Shown in pieces: positions 8,406 through 17,237 of a stretch of DNA of 64,000 nt (its first letter is position 1; the number at the start of each line of letters is the position of its first letter). The notes below the pieces were generated by a model, which was given only the letters and a program-made list of their open reading frames with translations, was not told where the DNA came from and did not search any database. Both the position numbers and the translations under genes were made by a program. Origin of the DNA: Micavibrio sp. UBA2638 (GTDB lineage Bacteria > Pseudomonadota > Alphaproteobacteria > Micavibrionales > Micavibrionaceae); assembly GCA_002359735.1 (NCBI GenBank), contig DENS01000002.1, positions 269,004-333,003 on the forward strand. Reading direction: 5' to 3'.

Positions 8406-9380
8406 ATGTCTATGTTCATGATGCATCAGATACTAATTCATTTTTGTGTATTGGCCAGCATTTTTCTTACCAGCCATGCACAGGCACAACATATGGGTAC
8501 GCATTCCAAACAGAATGCCATGGGGCATATTGATAAGGTTCAAGGCAATAGAGCCAAAGCGGATGACGCGCCCCAAGCGCCCAAAGGGAGCGACCTTCCG
8601 GGGGCCCAGGCGCCAGCTCCAATACCCGCCGCCGATGCGCTTGAACTGCCTCAAGCGGATTTCACACCCCTGCGACAAGACCGCAATGACCGAATTCTGG
8701 ACATTATTGACCCACTAACAATTCGCGGGGAAAAAATTGGTATTATACGCCTGAGCGGGCTGGATATACCTGATTACAATCCTTATCAACAAGGCCCTCT
8801 GGCAGAGAGCGCGGCTTACATTCTGCGTGATATGCTGAGCGATACCCCTGTTCGCCTTTACCATACGCGCGATAAAACAACAGGCCGTAAAAACCGTATG
8901 AACCAGAGCCTGTATCATGTTGTCATCGCAGACAGCGAGAGCTGGGTACAGGGAATACTGGTAAGGCTGGGCCTTGCGCGGGTGCGCACCGATCCATCCA
9001 CGCCTGAAATGGCGCGTGATCTATATACGCTGGAAACACAAGCCCGTGAAGAAAAATTGGGTCTGTGGGCCTTTGATCACTATAAAGTGCTGAGCCCGGA
9101 TGAGGCGTCCGCGCATCTTAACACCTTTGCTATTGTGGAAGGCAAAGTCGTTTCGGCAGCGCGGAAGCAAAATAATATTTATCTGAATTTCGGCCAAAAC
9201 TGGCGCGAGGATTTCACCATCCAGGTCAAACCAATCAACGCGCGGCGCTTTGATGCAGCCGGAATTAACCTCTTGAATTTAAATGGCCAAACGATACGCG
9301 TGCGCGGCTGGTTACAATCTTATAACGGCCCCTATATTGAAATTGATCACCCGGAGCGCATTGAGATTATTTCTCCGTAA
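8406..9380 (+). CDS. Secreted staphylococcal-nuclease-fold protein
   Basis: The 324-residue protein has a signal peptide (ILIHFCVLASIFLTSHAQA), a Pro/Ala-rich linker to about residue 85, and then an SNase-like domain: IIRLSGLDIPD, SAAYILRDMLSD, ILVRLGLARVR, LYTLETQAREEKLGLWAFDHY. The C-terminal 80 residues (VEGKVVSAARKQNNIYLNFG to the end) look like an extra OB-type strand region. The first catalytic arginine position is kept, but the YGR block that supplies the second one reads RMNQSLYHV and the catalytic Glu is not obvious, so activity is doubtful. Several ATGs crowd the start (8406, 8412, 8418, 8421). Confidence 0.78.
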   Translation: MSMFMMHQILIHFCVLASIFLTSHAQAQHMGTHSKQNAMGHIDKVQGNRAKADDAPQAPKGSDLPGAQAPAPIPAADALELPQADFTPLRQDRNDRILDIIDPLTIRGEKIGIIRLSGLDIPDYNPYQQGPLAESAAYILRDMLSDTPVRLYHTRDKTTGRKNRMNQSLYHVVIADSESWVQGILVRLGLARVRTDPSTPEMARDLYTLETQAREEKLGLWAFDHYKVLSPDEASAHLNTFAIVEGKVVSAARKQNNIYLNFGQNWREDFTIQVKPINARRFDAAGINLLNLNGQTIRVRGWLQSYNGPYIEIDHPERIEIISP

Positions 9381-9470
9381 ATGATGCACCGAACAAAATA
9401 TTGCATGCCCCTGCCGAAGCCTTTATGGTGTCGATGACAGGTTGTTGTAATCAGGCTTGGAATGTAATAA

Positions 9471-10499
9471 ATGGCCCATAAAAAAACCAAACCGGCAGGT
9501 TTTAATAAACAAGAACGTGATTTGGAAAAAAGTTTTTTCCATCAAACGCCCTTAATGGATTTATTTCCTGCGATCACCCCTTATTCGACCGGTTTTTTAA
9601 ATGTGGATGGCACGCATGAACTGTATTGGGAACAATGCGGCAACCCGGACGGCGTTCCCGTTGTGTTGTTACATGGCGGGCCAGGCGCGGGAGCCACACC
9701 GGCACATCGCCGTTTTTTTGACCCGGATCATTACCGCATTATTATATTTGACCAACGCGGCAGCGGACGCTCAACGCCGCTAGGGTGCCTTGAAAACAAC
9801 ACAACCAGCCATTTGGTCAATGACATCGAAACCTTGCGTCAGCACTTCTCCATTGACCGCTGGCATTTATTTGGCGGGTCCTGGGGCTCAACACTTGCGC
9901 TTAACTATGCAATCGCCTATCCAGATCGGGTTATCAGCCTTATTCTACGCGGGATATTCTTATGCGAACACTATGAAGTTGATTGGTTTTTACATGGTAT
10001 GGGCAATTTATTCCCGGAGGCCTATGACCAGTTTGCCGGTTTTATCCCACAAGAGGAACAAGAGGACCTGCTGGGAGCCTATTACAAACGTTTGACAGAC
10101 GATAGCAATCCAAACGAACAAATGGAGGCCGCCATTTGCTGGACGTTATATGAAGGGGCCTGTTCATCCATTGTGCCCAATTACGAAATTATTACCACAA
10201 ACGAACAAAAACAGCACGCCCTGGCCATGGCGCGGCTGGAGGCGCATTTCTTTACACATGAGGTGCGCAGCCCTGAAGACAGCCTGCTGAAGCAGATAGA
10301 CCGCATCAGGCACATCCCCAGCTCTATCATACAGGGGCGCTATGATGCTATATGCCCCATCAAAACGGCGTATAAGCTGCATCAATTATGGCCGGAGGCC
10401 GATTACATCAGCGTGCCCGATGCCGGTCATTCCGCATTGGACCCTGCCCTGCGCTCCCGGCTGATTGAAGCCACACAAAACGCAAAGACCATCCAATAA
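9471..10499 (+). CDS. pip: Proline iminopeptidase
   Basis: A 342-residue alpha/beta hydrolase of family S33 that removes N-terminal proline from peptides in the cytoplasm. The oxyanion block HGGPGAGATPAHRRFFDP and DQRGSGRSTP are the Pip signature. The nucleophile is Ser in FGGSWGSTLAL. The late catalytic residues lie in QGRYDAICP (Asp) and PDAGHSALDP (His). An N-terminal extension of about 20 lysine-rich residues precedes the usual start near FFHQTPLMDLFPAI, so an internal start is possible. pgk follows after 25 bases in the same direction. Confidence 0.92.
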   Translation: MAHKKTKPAGFNKQERDLEKSFFHQTPLMDLFPAITPYSTGFLNVDGTHELYWEQCGNPDGVPVVLLHGGPGAGATPAHRRFFDPDHYRIIIFDQRGSGRSTPLGCLENNTTSHLVNDIETLRQHFSIDRWHLFGGSWGSTLALNYAIAYPDRVISLILRGIFLCEHYEVDWFLHGMGNLFPEAYDQFAGFIPQEEQEDLLGAYYKRLTDDSNPNEQMEAAICWTLYEGACSSIVPNYEIITTNEQKQHALAMARLEAHFFTHEVRSPEDSLLKQIDRIRHIPSSIIQGRYDAICPIKTAYKLHQLWPEADYISVPDAGHSALDPALRSRLIEATQNAKTIQ

Positions 10500-10524
10500 C
10501 CAAAACTTGATAAAGGACCCGCAA

Positions 10525-11733
10525 ATGACGCATTTTCACACGATCCGCGATTTAGACCTGAAAGGCAAAATTGTGTTATTACGTGCCGATCTGAATGTCC
10601 CTGCACAGGGCGGCAAAGTAACGGACACAACGCGCATCGACCGTCTTAAACCCACGATTGATTACCTCTGCAATGCCGGGGCGCGCATTTTAATTCTATC
10701 GCATTTTGGCCGCCCTGAGGGGCAGCGCAACCCCGCTATGTCCCTTGAGTTTTTACCGCCGATTTTAAAGCAATGCTGGGGCCACCCTGTTCGTTTTGCC
10801 ACTGATTGTATTGGAGGCCCCGCCCAAAACATGGCTGCCGAAATCAAGGATGGGGACATTGCCCTTTTAGAAAATGTGCGCTTCCACAAGGAAGAAACCG
10901 CAAATGACCCAGAGTTTTGCAAACAGCTGGCGGCATTGGGGGATGTCTATATTAATGACGCCTTTAGCGCATCGCACCGCGCCCATGCCTCAACCGAAGG
11001 ACTGGCGCATCTGCTGCCCTGCGCCGCCGGTCTTTTGATGGAAGAGGAATTAAACGCCTTGAACAAGGCCCTCGAGACGCCGCAAAAGCCTGTCGTGGCC
11101 ATTGCCGGCGGATCAAAAATATCCACCAAGCTGGGTGTGCTTTATAACCTGATTGACCGCGTGGACTATCTGGTGCTGGGGGGCGGTATGGCCAATACAT
11201 TTTTGCACGCCACCGGCGCCGAAATGGGGGCCTCGCTCTGTGAAAAAGATATGGCCGGCGAAGCTCGTAAAATCATCGAGCACGCCCAGAAAAAAGGGTG
11301 TGAGATCGTTTTACCGGCCGACAGCATTATTGTCGAGGATCTGCATGAAAACGCCGATTTCAAAATTGCCCCTTCCATGAATATACCGGATGGATACAGC
11401 GCCATTGATGTGGGCCCGGAAAGCCTGAAAGAACTGGAAAACATTCTAAAAAACTGCAAAACACTGCTATGGAATGGCCCGCTTGGTGTCTTTGAAATCA
11501 AACCCTTTGATAAAGGAACCAATGCTCTGGCCGAGATAACGGCCACCCTGACGCAACAGGGAAAACTGATAAGCGTGGCAGGCGGCGGCGATACCGTGGC
11601 CGCTCTGGAAAATTCAGGTCAAATTACAAAGTTGAGCTATGTTTCCACCGCGGGCGGCGCCTTTTTGGAATGGTTACAGGGAAAAACCCTTCCCGGGGTT
11701 GCGGCACTGAGCAATGACCGGCGCGCGGCGTAA
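10525..11733 (+). CDS. pgk: Phosphoglycerate kinase
   Basis: A 402-residue glycolytic enzyme transferring phosphate from 1,3-bisphosphoglycerate to ADP. Substrate-binding motifs include LLRADLNVP near the N-terminus, LSHFGRPEG, and LLENVRFHKEE. The nucleotide-binding region shows VAIAGGSKISTKLGVL, WNGPLGVFEI, and SVAGGGDTVAAL close to the end. ATG 10525 is chosen because AAAGGA lies 7 bases upstream and the protein then starts like other Pgk proteins (THFHTIRDLDLKGK). The longer frame from 10465 overlaps pip. No fba or gap neighbour is seen here. Confidence 0.97.
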   Translation: MTHFHTIRDLDLKGKIVLLRADLNVPAQGGKVTDTTRIDRLKPTIDYLCNAGARILILSHFGRPEGQRNPAMSLEFLPPILKQCWGHPVRFATDCIGGPAQNMAAEIKDGDIALLENVRFHKEETANDPEFCKQLAALGDVYINDAFSASHRAHASTEGLAHLLPCAAGLLMEEELNALNKALETPQKPVVAIAGGSKISTKLGVLYNLIDRVDYLVLGGGMANTFLHATGAEMGASLCEKDMAGEARKIIEHAQKKGCEIVLPADSIIVEDLHENADFKIAPSMNIPDGYSAIDVGPESLKELENILKNCKTLLWNGPLGVFEIKPFDKGTNALAEITATLTQQGKLISVAGGGDTVAALENSGQITKLSYVSTAGGAFLEWLQGKTLPGVAALSNDRRAA

Positions 11734-11746
11734 AAGCCGGGCTTGA

Positions 11747-12871
11747 TTATTGGCGTTTTTTTGATTTCGCATTTTGCACGAACCGTTCCGCCAGTTCCTG
11801 CGTGAGCTTGTTATAATAGTTCACCGCACGGTGCATATCATTCACATCAACCATACGGCCGACTTCACGCATACGATTGGTTAGCAAAAACACACTGACA
11901 AAATCCGCCTTTTGCACACCATAAGCCTTACACAACATGGCCGCTCCATGGCCTTTTGGCTGGGATAGCAGGTCTTCAATAACGGCAGGCGAAATATCAT
12001 AAAGAACGGAAAGCTGTGCGATAAAGTTTTGAAGCTGCCCCCGGCGCAAATTACCCATCACGATATTCCACCCCAACAGCGACTTTTCCTTATGCCGCGC
12101 GGCGGCCCGCAACATTGATTTGGTCGGCGTAAATTCACTGGCCGAAATCTCCTGAAATTCCAGAACGGTTTCATCCACAACATCCAGAATATCGTCCACC
12201 GGAATATCAAAGTTTTTGGCAATATGCTTTTTTAACTCGTGTCCGACAAAACGATACAAACTAAGCGCAATGTCCTGGTCAATTTCAGGACGGGCCACCA
12301 ATGGCCGCGCAATCGTTTCGTTATGTTCTGCCATATCAATAATCATGTGCATGCATTTTTCCGGCAGTACAATGTCCATATTCTCAAGCAGGCACTGAAC
12401 GGTTGCATTATCTTTGGTATCAACCAGCGAAGAAATAAGCTGGTCGGACATAACCTTACGCTGGGCAATCATGCGCCAATATGATGAAGGCTTGGAATGA
12501 ATGATATAAACAAGATCCATATCGCCAAGGGCCATGCTGTTTTTCAAAACGGGTGAGGCCACCTCGATTTCCGCATTGGCGATGTGCAACGCCAGCCGCA
12601 ACGGAATATGATCAATACGTGACAGTTTATCGGCCAGGGCCATTTTCAAATCTTTTTCGGCCTGTCGCATGAGGCTGATCAATACATCCGCGATCAACTC
12701 ACGCTCACGCTCACTGGTTTCCATGTCCAATAACTCGGCCACAGCGCTAGACAACTCTTCCTGCGCCATAGGCTTTTTATCCCTGGCCAGATCATACAAT
12801 TGGTGGCTGTCATGAAGTTTAACCAACATGGGAACCACTTTTGATGTTTTATCTAAATAATTTAAATCCAT
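11747..12871 (-). CDS. DUF2336 family protein
   Basis: A 374-residue helical protein of the DUF2336 type common in Alphaproteobacteria. It has an N-terminal AVAELLDMETSERERELIADVLISLM region and serial short helical repeats (AIVE-, ARPEIDQDIALSL-like units). The family has no established biochemical role; the repeated PLVARPEIDQ-type units suggest a HEAT-like scaffold. ATG 12871 is preferred over the upstream GTG 12883 because AGGTG lies upstream of it. The gene is convergent with pgk, whose stop is 13 bases away. It is preceded by about 280 bases of AT-rich intergenic DNA. Confidence 0.8.
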   Translation of the reverse strand: MDLNYLDKTSKVVPMLVKLHDSHQLYDLARDKKPMAQEELSSAVAELLDMETSERERELIADVLISLMRQAEKDLKMALADKLSRIDHIPLRLALHIANAEIEVASPVLKNSMALGDMDLVYIIHSKPSSYWRMIAQRKVMSDQLISSLVDTKDNATVQCLLENMDIVLPEKCMHMIIDMAEHNETIARPLVARPEIDQDIALSLYRFVGHELKKHIAKNFDIPVDDILDVVDETVLEFQEISASEFTPTKSMLRAAARHKEKSLLGWNIVMGNLRRGQLQNFIAQLSVLYDISPAVIEDLLSQPKGHGAAMLCKAYGVQKADFVSVFLLTNRMREVGRMVDVNDMHRAVNYYNKLTQELAERFVQNAKSKKRQ

Positions 12872-13149
12872 TTTGCCCCGCACCTTTTACAATGCTTATT
12901 CTTATTTTGTTTTGTCTGATACCAAGATGAATATCTTGTTTTTTAGATATGCACCCACACATACGCTTGAGACCATAGTATGTAAAAATGTTTACAATTT
13001 AGTTAAAATAAATAACGAATTTAAATAAAATCCATTTTTTTAATACATCCGGTTTTTGTGGCAAACGCGCAGTTTTTATAGTATAAGTGTTTTATTAATA
13101 CATTTTAGTATATACTGTTATAAGTAGAAAAATTTAAGGGATCAGGAAT

Positions 13150-13425
13150 ATGGCAGGACCACTCGCAGGAATTGGACAACAGCAAGTTCCACTTTCGACA
13201 CCTTTCCAACCGGGGGGAGGCAACGGTGCCGACCAACAGGTAAGACAGGGCGGAGATCAAGCACCAGCCCCGCAGACAAATGATGTGCGACCACAGGGCG
13301 CACCAACCAATCAGACACAACAAAGCAATGAAGACCCCGGCAACCAGCGTTTTGCCTCGGCGGAAGTCTCAAGCGATGATTCTGGTAATCAACGCCGTGG
13401 TTCAGTGATTGATATTCAGGTTTAA
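13150..13425 (+). CDS. Small disordered protein, 91 aa
   Basis: Unrecognised. ATG 13150 follows TAAGGGATCAGGAAT, a good ribosome site. The 91 residues are almost entirely Gly, Gln, Pro, Asn and Asp, so the protein is probably unstructured. The exception is its last nine residues, RGSVIDIQV, a short hydrophobic beta-like tail. A tail of this form is reminiscent of tiny alphaproteobacterial proteins of unknown role, but that is recall, not proof. It stands alone between two genes on the other strand and has its own terminator. Confidence 0.65.
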   Translation: MAGPLAGIGQQQVPLSTPFQPGGGNGADQQVRQGGDQAPAPQTNDVRPQGAPTNQTQQSNEDPGNQRFASAEVSSDDSGNQRRGSVIDIQV

Positions 13426-13454
13426 GGCGCACTCCACGTCAGACCGATCTATTT

Positions 13455-13480
13455 AAAGGCGCAAAACAGGCGCCTTTTTT
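13455..13480 (+). terminator. Rho-independent terminator after the small 91-aa gene
   Basis: AAAGGCGC (13455-13462) pairs with GCGCCTTT (13470-13477); the T-run continues to 13480. Confidence 0.85.
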
Positions 13481-13551
13481 GATGGCCGGGACATGGCAGC
13501 ATGCCTGAGCAGGCAGCATAGCAGGCCTTCTTTTGTTATCATGCAGCGCCA

Positions 13552-13576
13552 TTAAACAAAACAGGCCACTGGCCTG
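13552..13576 (-). terminator. Terminator of the amn transcript
   Basis: On the minus strand CAGGCC (13576-13571) AGT GGCCTG (13567-13562) is followed by TTTTGTTTAA. It lies 31 bases beyond the amn stop. Confidence 0.75.
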
Positions 13577-13607
13577 CCCTGCTCTTCTCGTTAAGGCATA
13601 GCCTGTT

Positions 13608-15119
13608 TTATTGGAATGCAACCTCATTAAAGCTGCGCAGCTTACGGCTATGTAGCCGCTCCGCAGAAAAGTCCCGCAATATGGTCATGGTCAAAAGCCC
13701 GATTTGCAGATGCTGCTCCACGCGTTCACGATAGAATGTATCGGCCATACCCGGTAACTTTAATTGCCCATGCAATGGTTTGTCCGATACACATAGCAGC
13801 GTACCGTAAGGAACGCGAAAACGAAATCCGTTGGCGGCAATGGTGCCCGATTCCATATCCATGGCGATGGCCCGGCTTTGGCTTAACCGTAAATTCTGGC
13901 GAATAGATTCCCGCAACTCCCAGTTACGATCATCCGTGGTGGCCACGGTACCGGTGCGCATAATTTTCTTAAGATCATATCCCTTATGACCTGTAACCTG
14001 AGCCACCGCCTGTTCCAAGGCTTGCTGTATTTCCGCCAAAGCCGGAATAGGTATAGAGGGCGGCAAATCACCGTCCAGAATATTGTCTTCGCGCAGATAT
14101 CCATGCGCCAGCACATAATCGCCTAAATTCTGGGAATTACGAAGCCCTGCGCAGTGGCCGAGCATCAACCAGGCATGCGGCCGTAAAACAGCGACATGGT
14201 CGGTAATGGTTTTGGCATTGGAGGGTCCGACCCCAATATTAATCATGGTAATACCACTGCCATCTGGTCTTTTTAAATGATACGCAGGCATCTGTGGCAA
14301 ACGGCTTATCACTTTACCGGGGTCATCCTGCAGGCCTGTCATTTTCAGGTTGCGGTTAACCGTTACTTTATTTCCCGGCTCAACAAAAGCCTCGTATTCT
14401 AGGCGCTGCTTCTTTAGCTCCGGGTCGTCTGTCGGCGCCATGATATCGCGGCACATTGTCACAAATTCATCAATGTAAAACTGGTAATTGGTGAAAATTA
14501 TATAATTTTGAAAATGTCGGGCGCCACTGCCGCAGTAATGCTGTAGACGTTGCAGGCTTATATCTGCGCGGGGAGCCGTGAATAACGCCAGCGGATGTGC
14601 CTCATGCGCCGCGGCCGCATATGTTCCATTTGCAATTTCATCATCCATAATATCCAGATCGGGTATATCAAACACATCAGGAACCTGACGCAGTTTCTCA
14701 ACATCCAGATCTTTTTCCAGATGAAAATTTTCGCCCAGGGCAAAGTGAACCGGAATGGGGGTATCACTGACGCCGATCTCAACATCCGTTCCATGATTTT
14801 TTAACAGCAGATTAATCTGATGCTGGAAATACGCATCAAATATATCCGGCCGGGTTACCGTCGTCATATAATCACCGGGCCGGGCCACGAAACCATATGA
14901 ATGCCTTGAATCTGAACGATACGCCTTGGTGCTTGTAATTTTTATGTAGGGATAACAAGCACGTATCTTTTTATCCTGCGTTATTTTTGACTCGGCGAAA
15001 TTACGAAACTGTTCCTGCAAATAAGCAATATTGGTGCTATATATCTCGGATATATACTTAACTGCCTCTTCTGCATTGTTGAATTTCTTAGACTTAAAGT
15101 TTTTTGGGGTTTTGCTCAT
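13608..15119 (-). CDS. amn: AMP nucleosidase
   Basis: The 503-residue enzyme hydrolyses AMP to adenine and ribose 5-phosphate, balancing adenylate pools. It has an N-terminal Amn-specific domain (YISEIYSTNIAYLQEQF; RSDSRHSYGFVARPGDY). The C-terminal nucleoside phosphorylase-type domain includes MINIGVGPSNAKTITDH, MLGHCAGLRNSQNLGDYV and AMDMESGTIAANGFRF, the last carrying the ribose-binding MES. ATG 15119 is supported by AATAGGG just upstream; longer frames run into ftsY, which ends 16 bases away. Co-transcription with ftsY is likely from the spacing. Confidence 0.94.
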   Translation of the reverse strand: MSKTPKNFKSKKFNNAEEAVKYISEIYSTNIAYLQEQFRNFAESKITQDKKIRACYPYIKITSTKAYRSDSRHSYGFVARPGDYMTTVTRPDIFDAYFQHQINLLLKNHGTDVEIGVSDTPIPVHFALGENFHLEKDLDVEKLRQVPDVFDIPDLDIMDDEIANGTYAAAAHEAHPLALFTAPRADISLQRLQHYCGSGARHFQNYIIFTNYQFYIDEFVTMCRDIMAPTDDPELKKQRLEYEAFVEPGNKVTVNRNLKMTGLQDDPGKVISRLPQMPAYHLKRPDGSGITMINIGVGPSNAKTITDHVAVLRPHAWLMLGHCAGLRNSQNLGDYVLAHGYLREDNILDGDLPPSIPIPALAEIQQALEQAVAQVTGHKGYDLKKIMRTGTVATTDDRNWELRESIRQNLRLSQSRAIAMDMESGTIAANGFRFRVPYGTLLCVSDKPLHGQLKLPGMADTFYRERVEQHLQIGLLTMTILRDFSAERLHSRKLRSFNEVAFQ

Positions 15120-15135
15120 CGCCCTATTATACCCC

Positions 15136-16323
15136 TTAAACGTCCACGACACCAACAAGAGAATTTGCAAAATCTTTTGCACTGAATGGCGAAAGATCTT
15201 CAATTTTCTCACCAATGCCAATGGCGTGAACCGGCAAGCCAAATTGATCGGCAAGCCCGATCAGAACGCCGCCTTTTGCGGTACCATCCAGTTTTGTCAC
15301 AACAAGGCCAGAGACATTGACCATTTTTTGAAATGTCTCAACCTGTGAAAATGCATTTTGCCCGGTCGTGGCATCCAGAACCAATAAAACCGCATGGGGC
15401 AGGTTTTCATTCTGCTTTTTTAACACGCGGACAATTTTTTCAAGCTCTTCCATCAGGTTTTGCTTGTTCTGTAAACGCCCGGCCGTATCAATCATTAAAA
15501 CATCACGGCCATCTGCCTTGGCTTTTTCATAGGCTTCAAAGGCCACCGCGGCCGCGTCTGCCCCGATATCTTTCGCGACACAAGGGCAATGAACACGCTC
15601 CGCCCATACTTTTAACTGCTCAACCGCGGCGGCGCGAAACGTATCACCAGCGGCCAGCATAACCGATTTCTTCTGGTGCAGTACCAGGTCATGCGCAATT
15701 TTTCCAATCGTGGTCGTCTTACCCGCCCCGTTGACACCGCAAACCAAAATGACAAAGGTCTCTCCCGCATCCGCGCCATTCACGTCCAATGGCTTTGCCA
15801 CAGGCTCCAGTATTGCGCTCATACTGTTGGCCAATGCCAGCTTAATTTCTTCTTCGCTCACATCTTTGCCAAAACGGTCTTTTGAGAACTCCTCAACTAT
15901 TTTCGCTGCTGTTTTGGGCCCAAGGTCAGCCGTAATCAGTAGATCTTCCAAATCCTCCAGCATGGCCTGATCAAGTTTTTTCTTGGTCAGAATATCGCCC
16001 AAACCTTGCGTGATTTTATTGGATGATTTTGTCAGCCCCGACGTTAATCGCGAAAGCCAGCCCCCTTCTTGTGAATGATCGCCAAGGTCTTCTTTCTCTT
16101 GGTTATCCGCATCTGGGGTGTGAACAGGAACAGGGCTATCTTCCAACGTGTCAATGACCGTAATATCGGTCTCATTGATTTCCTGCTTAACGTCCTCCCC
16201 CATCTCGGCTTCATAATCGGTGGACGGTTCTATCTGCGGATCATCGTCACGGTGCAGCAATTTATCATCACGCTCTTCCTGTTCTTGTTCCGCAATATTC
16301 TTCTTTTTGCGCCAGAAAACCAT
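15136..16323 (-). CDS. ftsY: Signal recognition particle receptor FtsY
   Basis: The 395-residue GTPase docks SRP-ribosome complexes at the membrane. The first 90 residues are an acidic A-domain rich in Glu and Asp, as usual in FtsY. The N-domain follows (LTKKKLDQAMLEDLEDLLITADLG), then the G-domain with GVNGAGKTTTIGKIA (G1), DTFRAAAVEQL, DTAGRLQNKQNLMEEL (G3) and TKLDGTAKGG (G4). It lies about 3.6 kb from its SRP partner ffh but on the opposite strand. The frame is intact and of normal length. Confidence 0.96.
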   Translation of the reverse strand: MVFWRKKKNIAEQEQEERDDKLLHRDDDPQIEPSTDYEAEMGEDVKQEINETDITVIDTLEDSPVPVHTPDADNQEKEDLGDHSQEGGWLSRLTSGLTKSSNKITQGLGDILTKKKLDQAMLEDLEDLLITADLGPKTAAKIVEEFSKDRFGKDVSEEEIKLALANSMSAILEPVAKPLDVNGADAGETFVILVCGVNGAGKTTTIGKIAHDLVLHQKKSVMLAAGDTFRAAAVEQLKVWAERVHCPCVAKDIGADAAAVAFEAYEKAKADGRDVLMIDTAGRLQNKQNLMEELEKIVRVLKKQNENLPHAVLLVLDATTGQNAFSQVETFQKMVNVSGLVVTKLDGTAKGGVLIGLADQFGLPVHAIGIGEKIEDLSPFSAKDFANSLVGVVDV

Positions 16324-16431
16324 AGCTTGATATCCTTTTCATTTGAAATTTGGCTTAAATCAGATTGCATCACTTACACACGGATTACAAGTGCTTACAG
16401 TATGCCTGAAACGGCCAATGCAGCCCTTTCA

Positions 16432-17148
16432 TTACCGACAACTATTGGCCAAAGCAGATAGTTCCTCTGGTGTATCAATAAATGCACCATATTCTTTGAT
16501 TAACTCATCTATCTGCGTCTGATAAACGTCAACAACCTGCTGAACCTGAGATATCATCTCATCATAAGACGGACTAAGATCCCCCTTGTGCACGTAATTG
16601 CGCTCCAGCTTTACTAGAATCCCGGGTAAGTCTTCGCGCAATTTATCTGCAACACTCTCAACGACCTTAACATTGGCATCATGATGCTTCATTTGATGCG
16701 CCAGCACGGCATCATAAGCACAACCGCCGGGTTGCAGCTCTTTCGCGATGCGCATATTTGTCTGATAGGAGATGTTGACGCGAACGGCTTCGTACATAAT
16801 ACAATAACGCCGGTTGGCCGCATCTTGCGGCAGGGATCGAAACTTTATGTCCGTATTAAACCGAATATCCCCGCTGGTTGTTCCGCTAATGGCTAAATCC
16901 ATGGAATCAGGATTATCTGTATCCGATGTATAATAATTGGTTTCCAGTTCCTCCTGGCGCTCATGCAAATGTTTGCTGAGGCGTTTTTGCAGTTGTAACA
17001 ATGACTCACCGCGCAGGTAATTCACAGGTTTATTGGTCACATCAACCTGAATTTTTGTCTGGAAGAAGTCTTTGTTTTTACAGGTTACACCGGTTTGGGC
17101 CTGTAAAAACAACGGACTGGCGATCAACGTAAGTATAGACGAAATCAT
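16432..17148 (-). CDS. Secreted protein of unknown function with HQMKHHD motif
   Basis: Not confidently recognised. The 238 residues begin with a signal peptide (ISSILTLIASPLFLQAQTG) and one early Cys. The centre holds CAYDAVLAHQMKHHDANVKVVE, which resembles the position of a HExxH zinc helix in secreted peptidase-like families such as DUF922 but has Gln-Met-Lys instead of Glu. The rest is helical and charged. If it was once a metalloprotease, the general base Glu is missing. AAGG lies before the start ATG. The next gene, mtaB, reads in the same direction after a gap of about 90 bases. Confidence 0.6.
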   Translation of the reverse strand: MISSILTLIASPLFLQAQTGVTCKNKDFFQTKIQVDVTNKPVNYLRGESLLQLQKRLSKHLHERQEELETNYYTSDTDNPDSMDLAISGTTSGDIRFNTDIKFRSLPQDAANRRYCIMYEAVRVNISYQTNMRIAKELQPGGCAYDAVLAHQMKHHDANVKVVESVADKLREDLPGILVKLERNYVHKGDLSPSYDEMISQVQQVVDVYQTQIDELIKEYGAFIDTPEELSALANSCR

Positions 17149-17237
17149 AGGAAACCTTACAAAAAAAGGACATCAAGTTCGTTTCATTAAATCACACAAA
17201 CCGAACACAGGCAAAGAAACAAGCTGTTTTAATGCCT

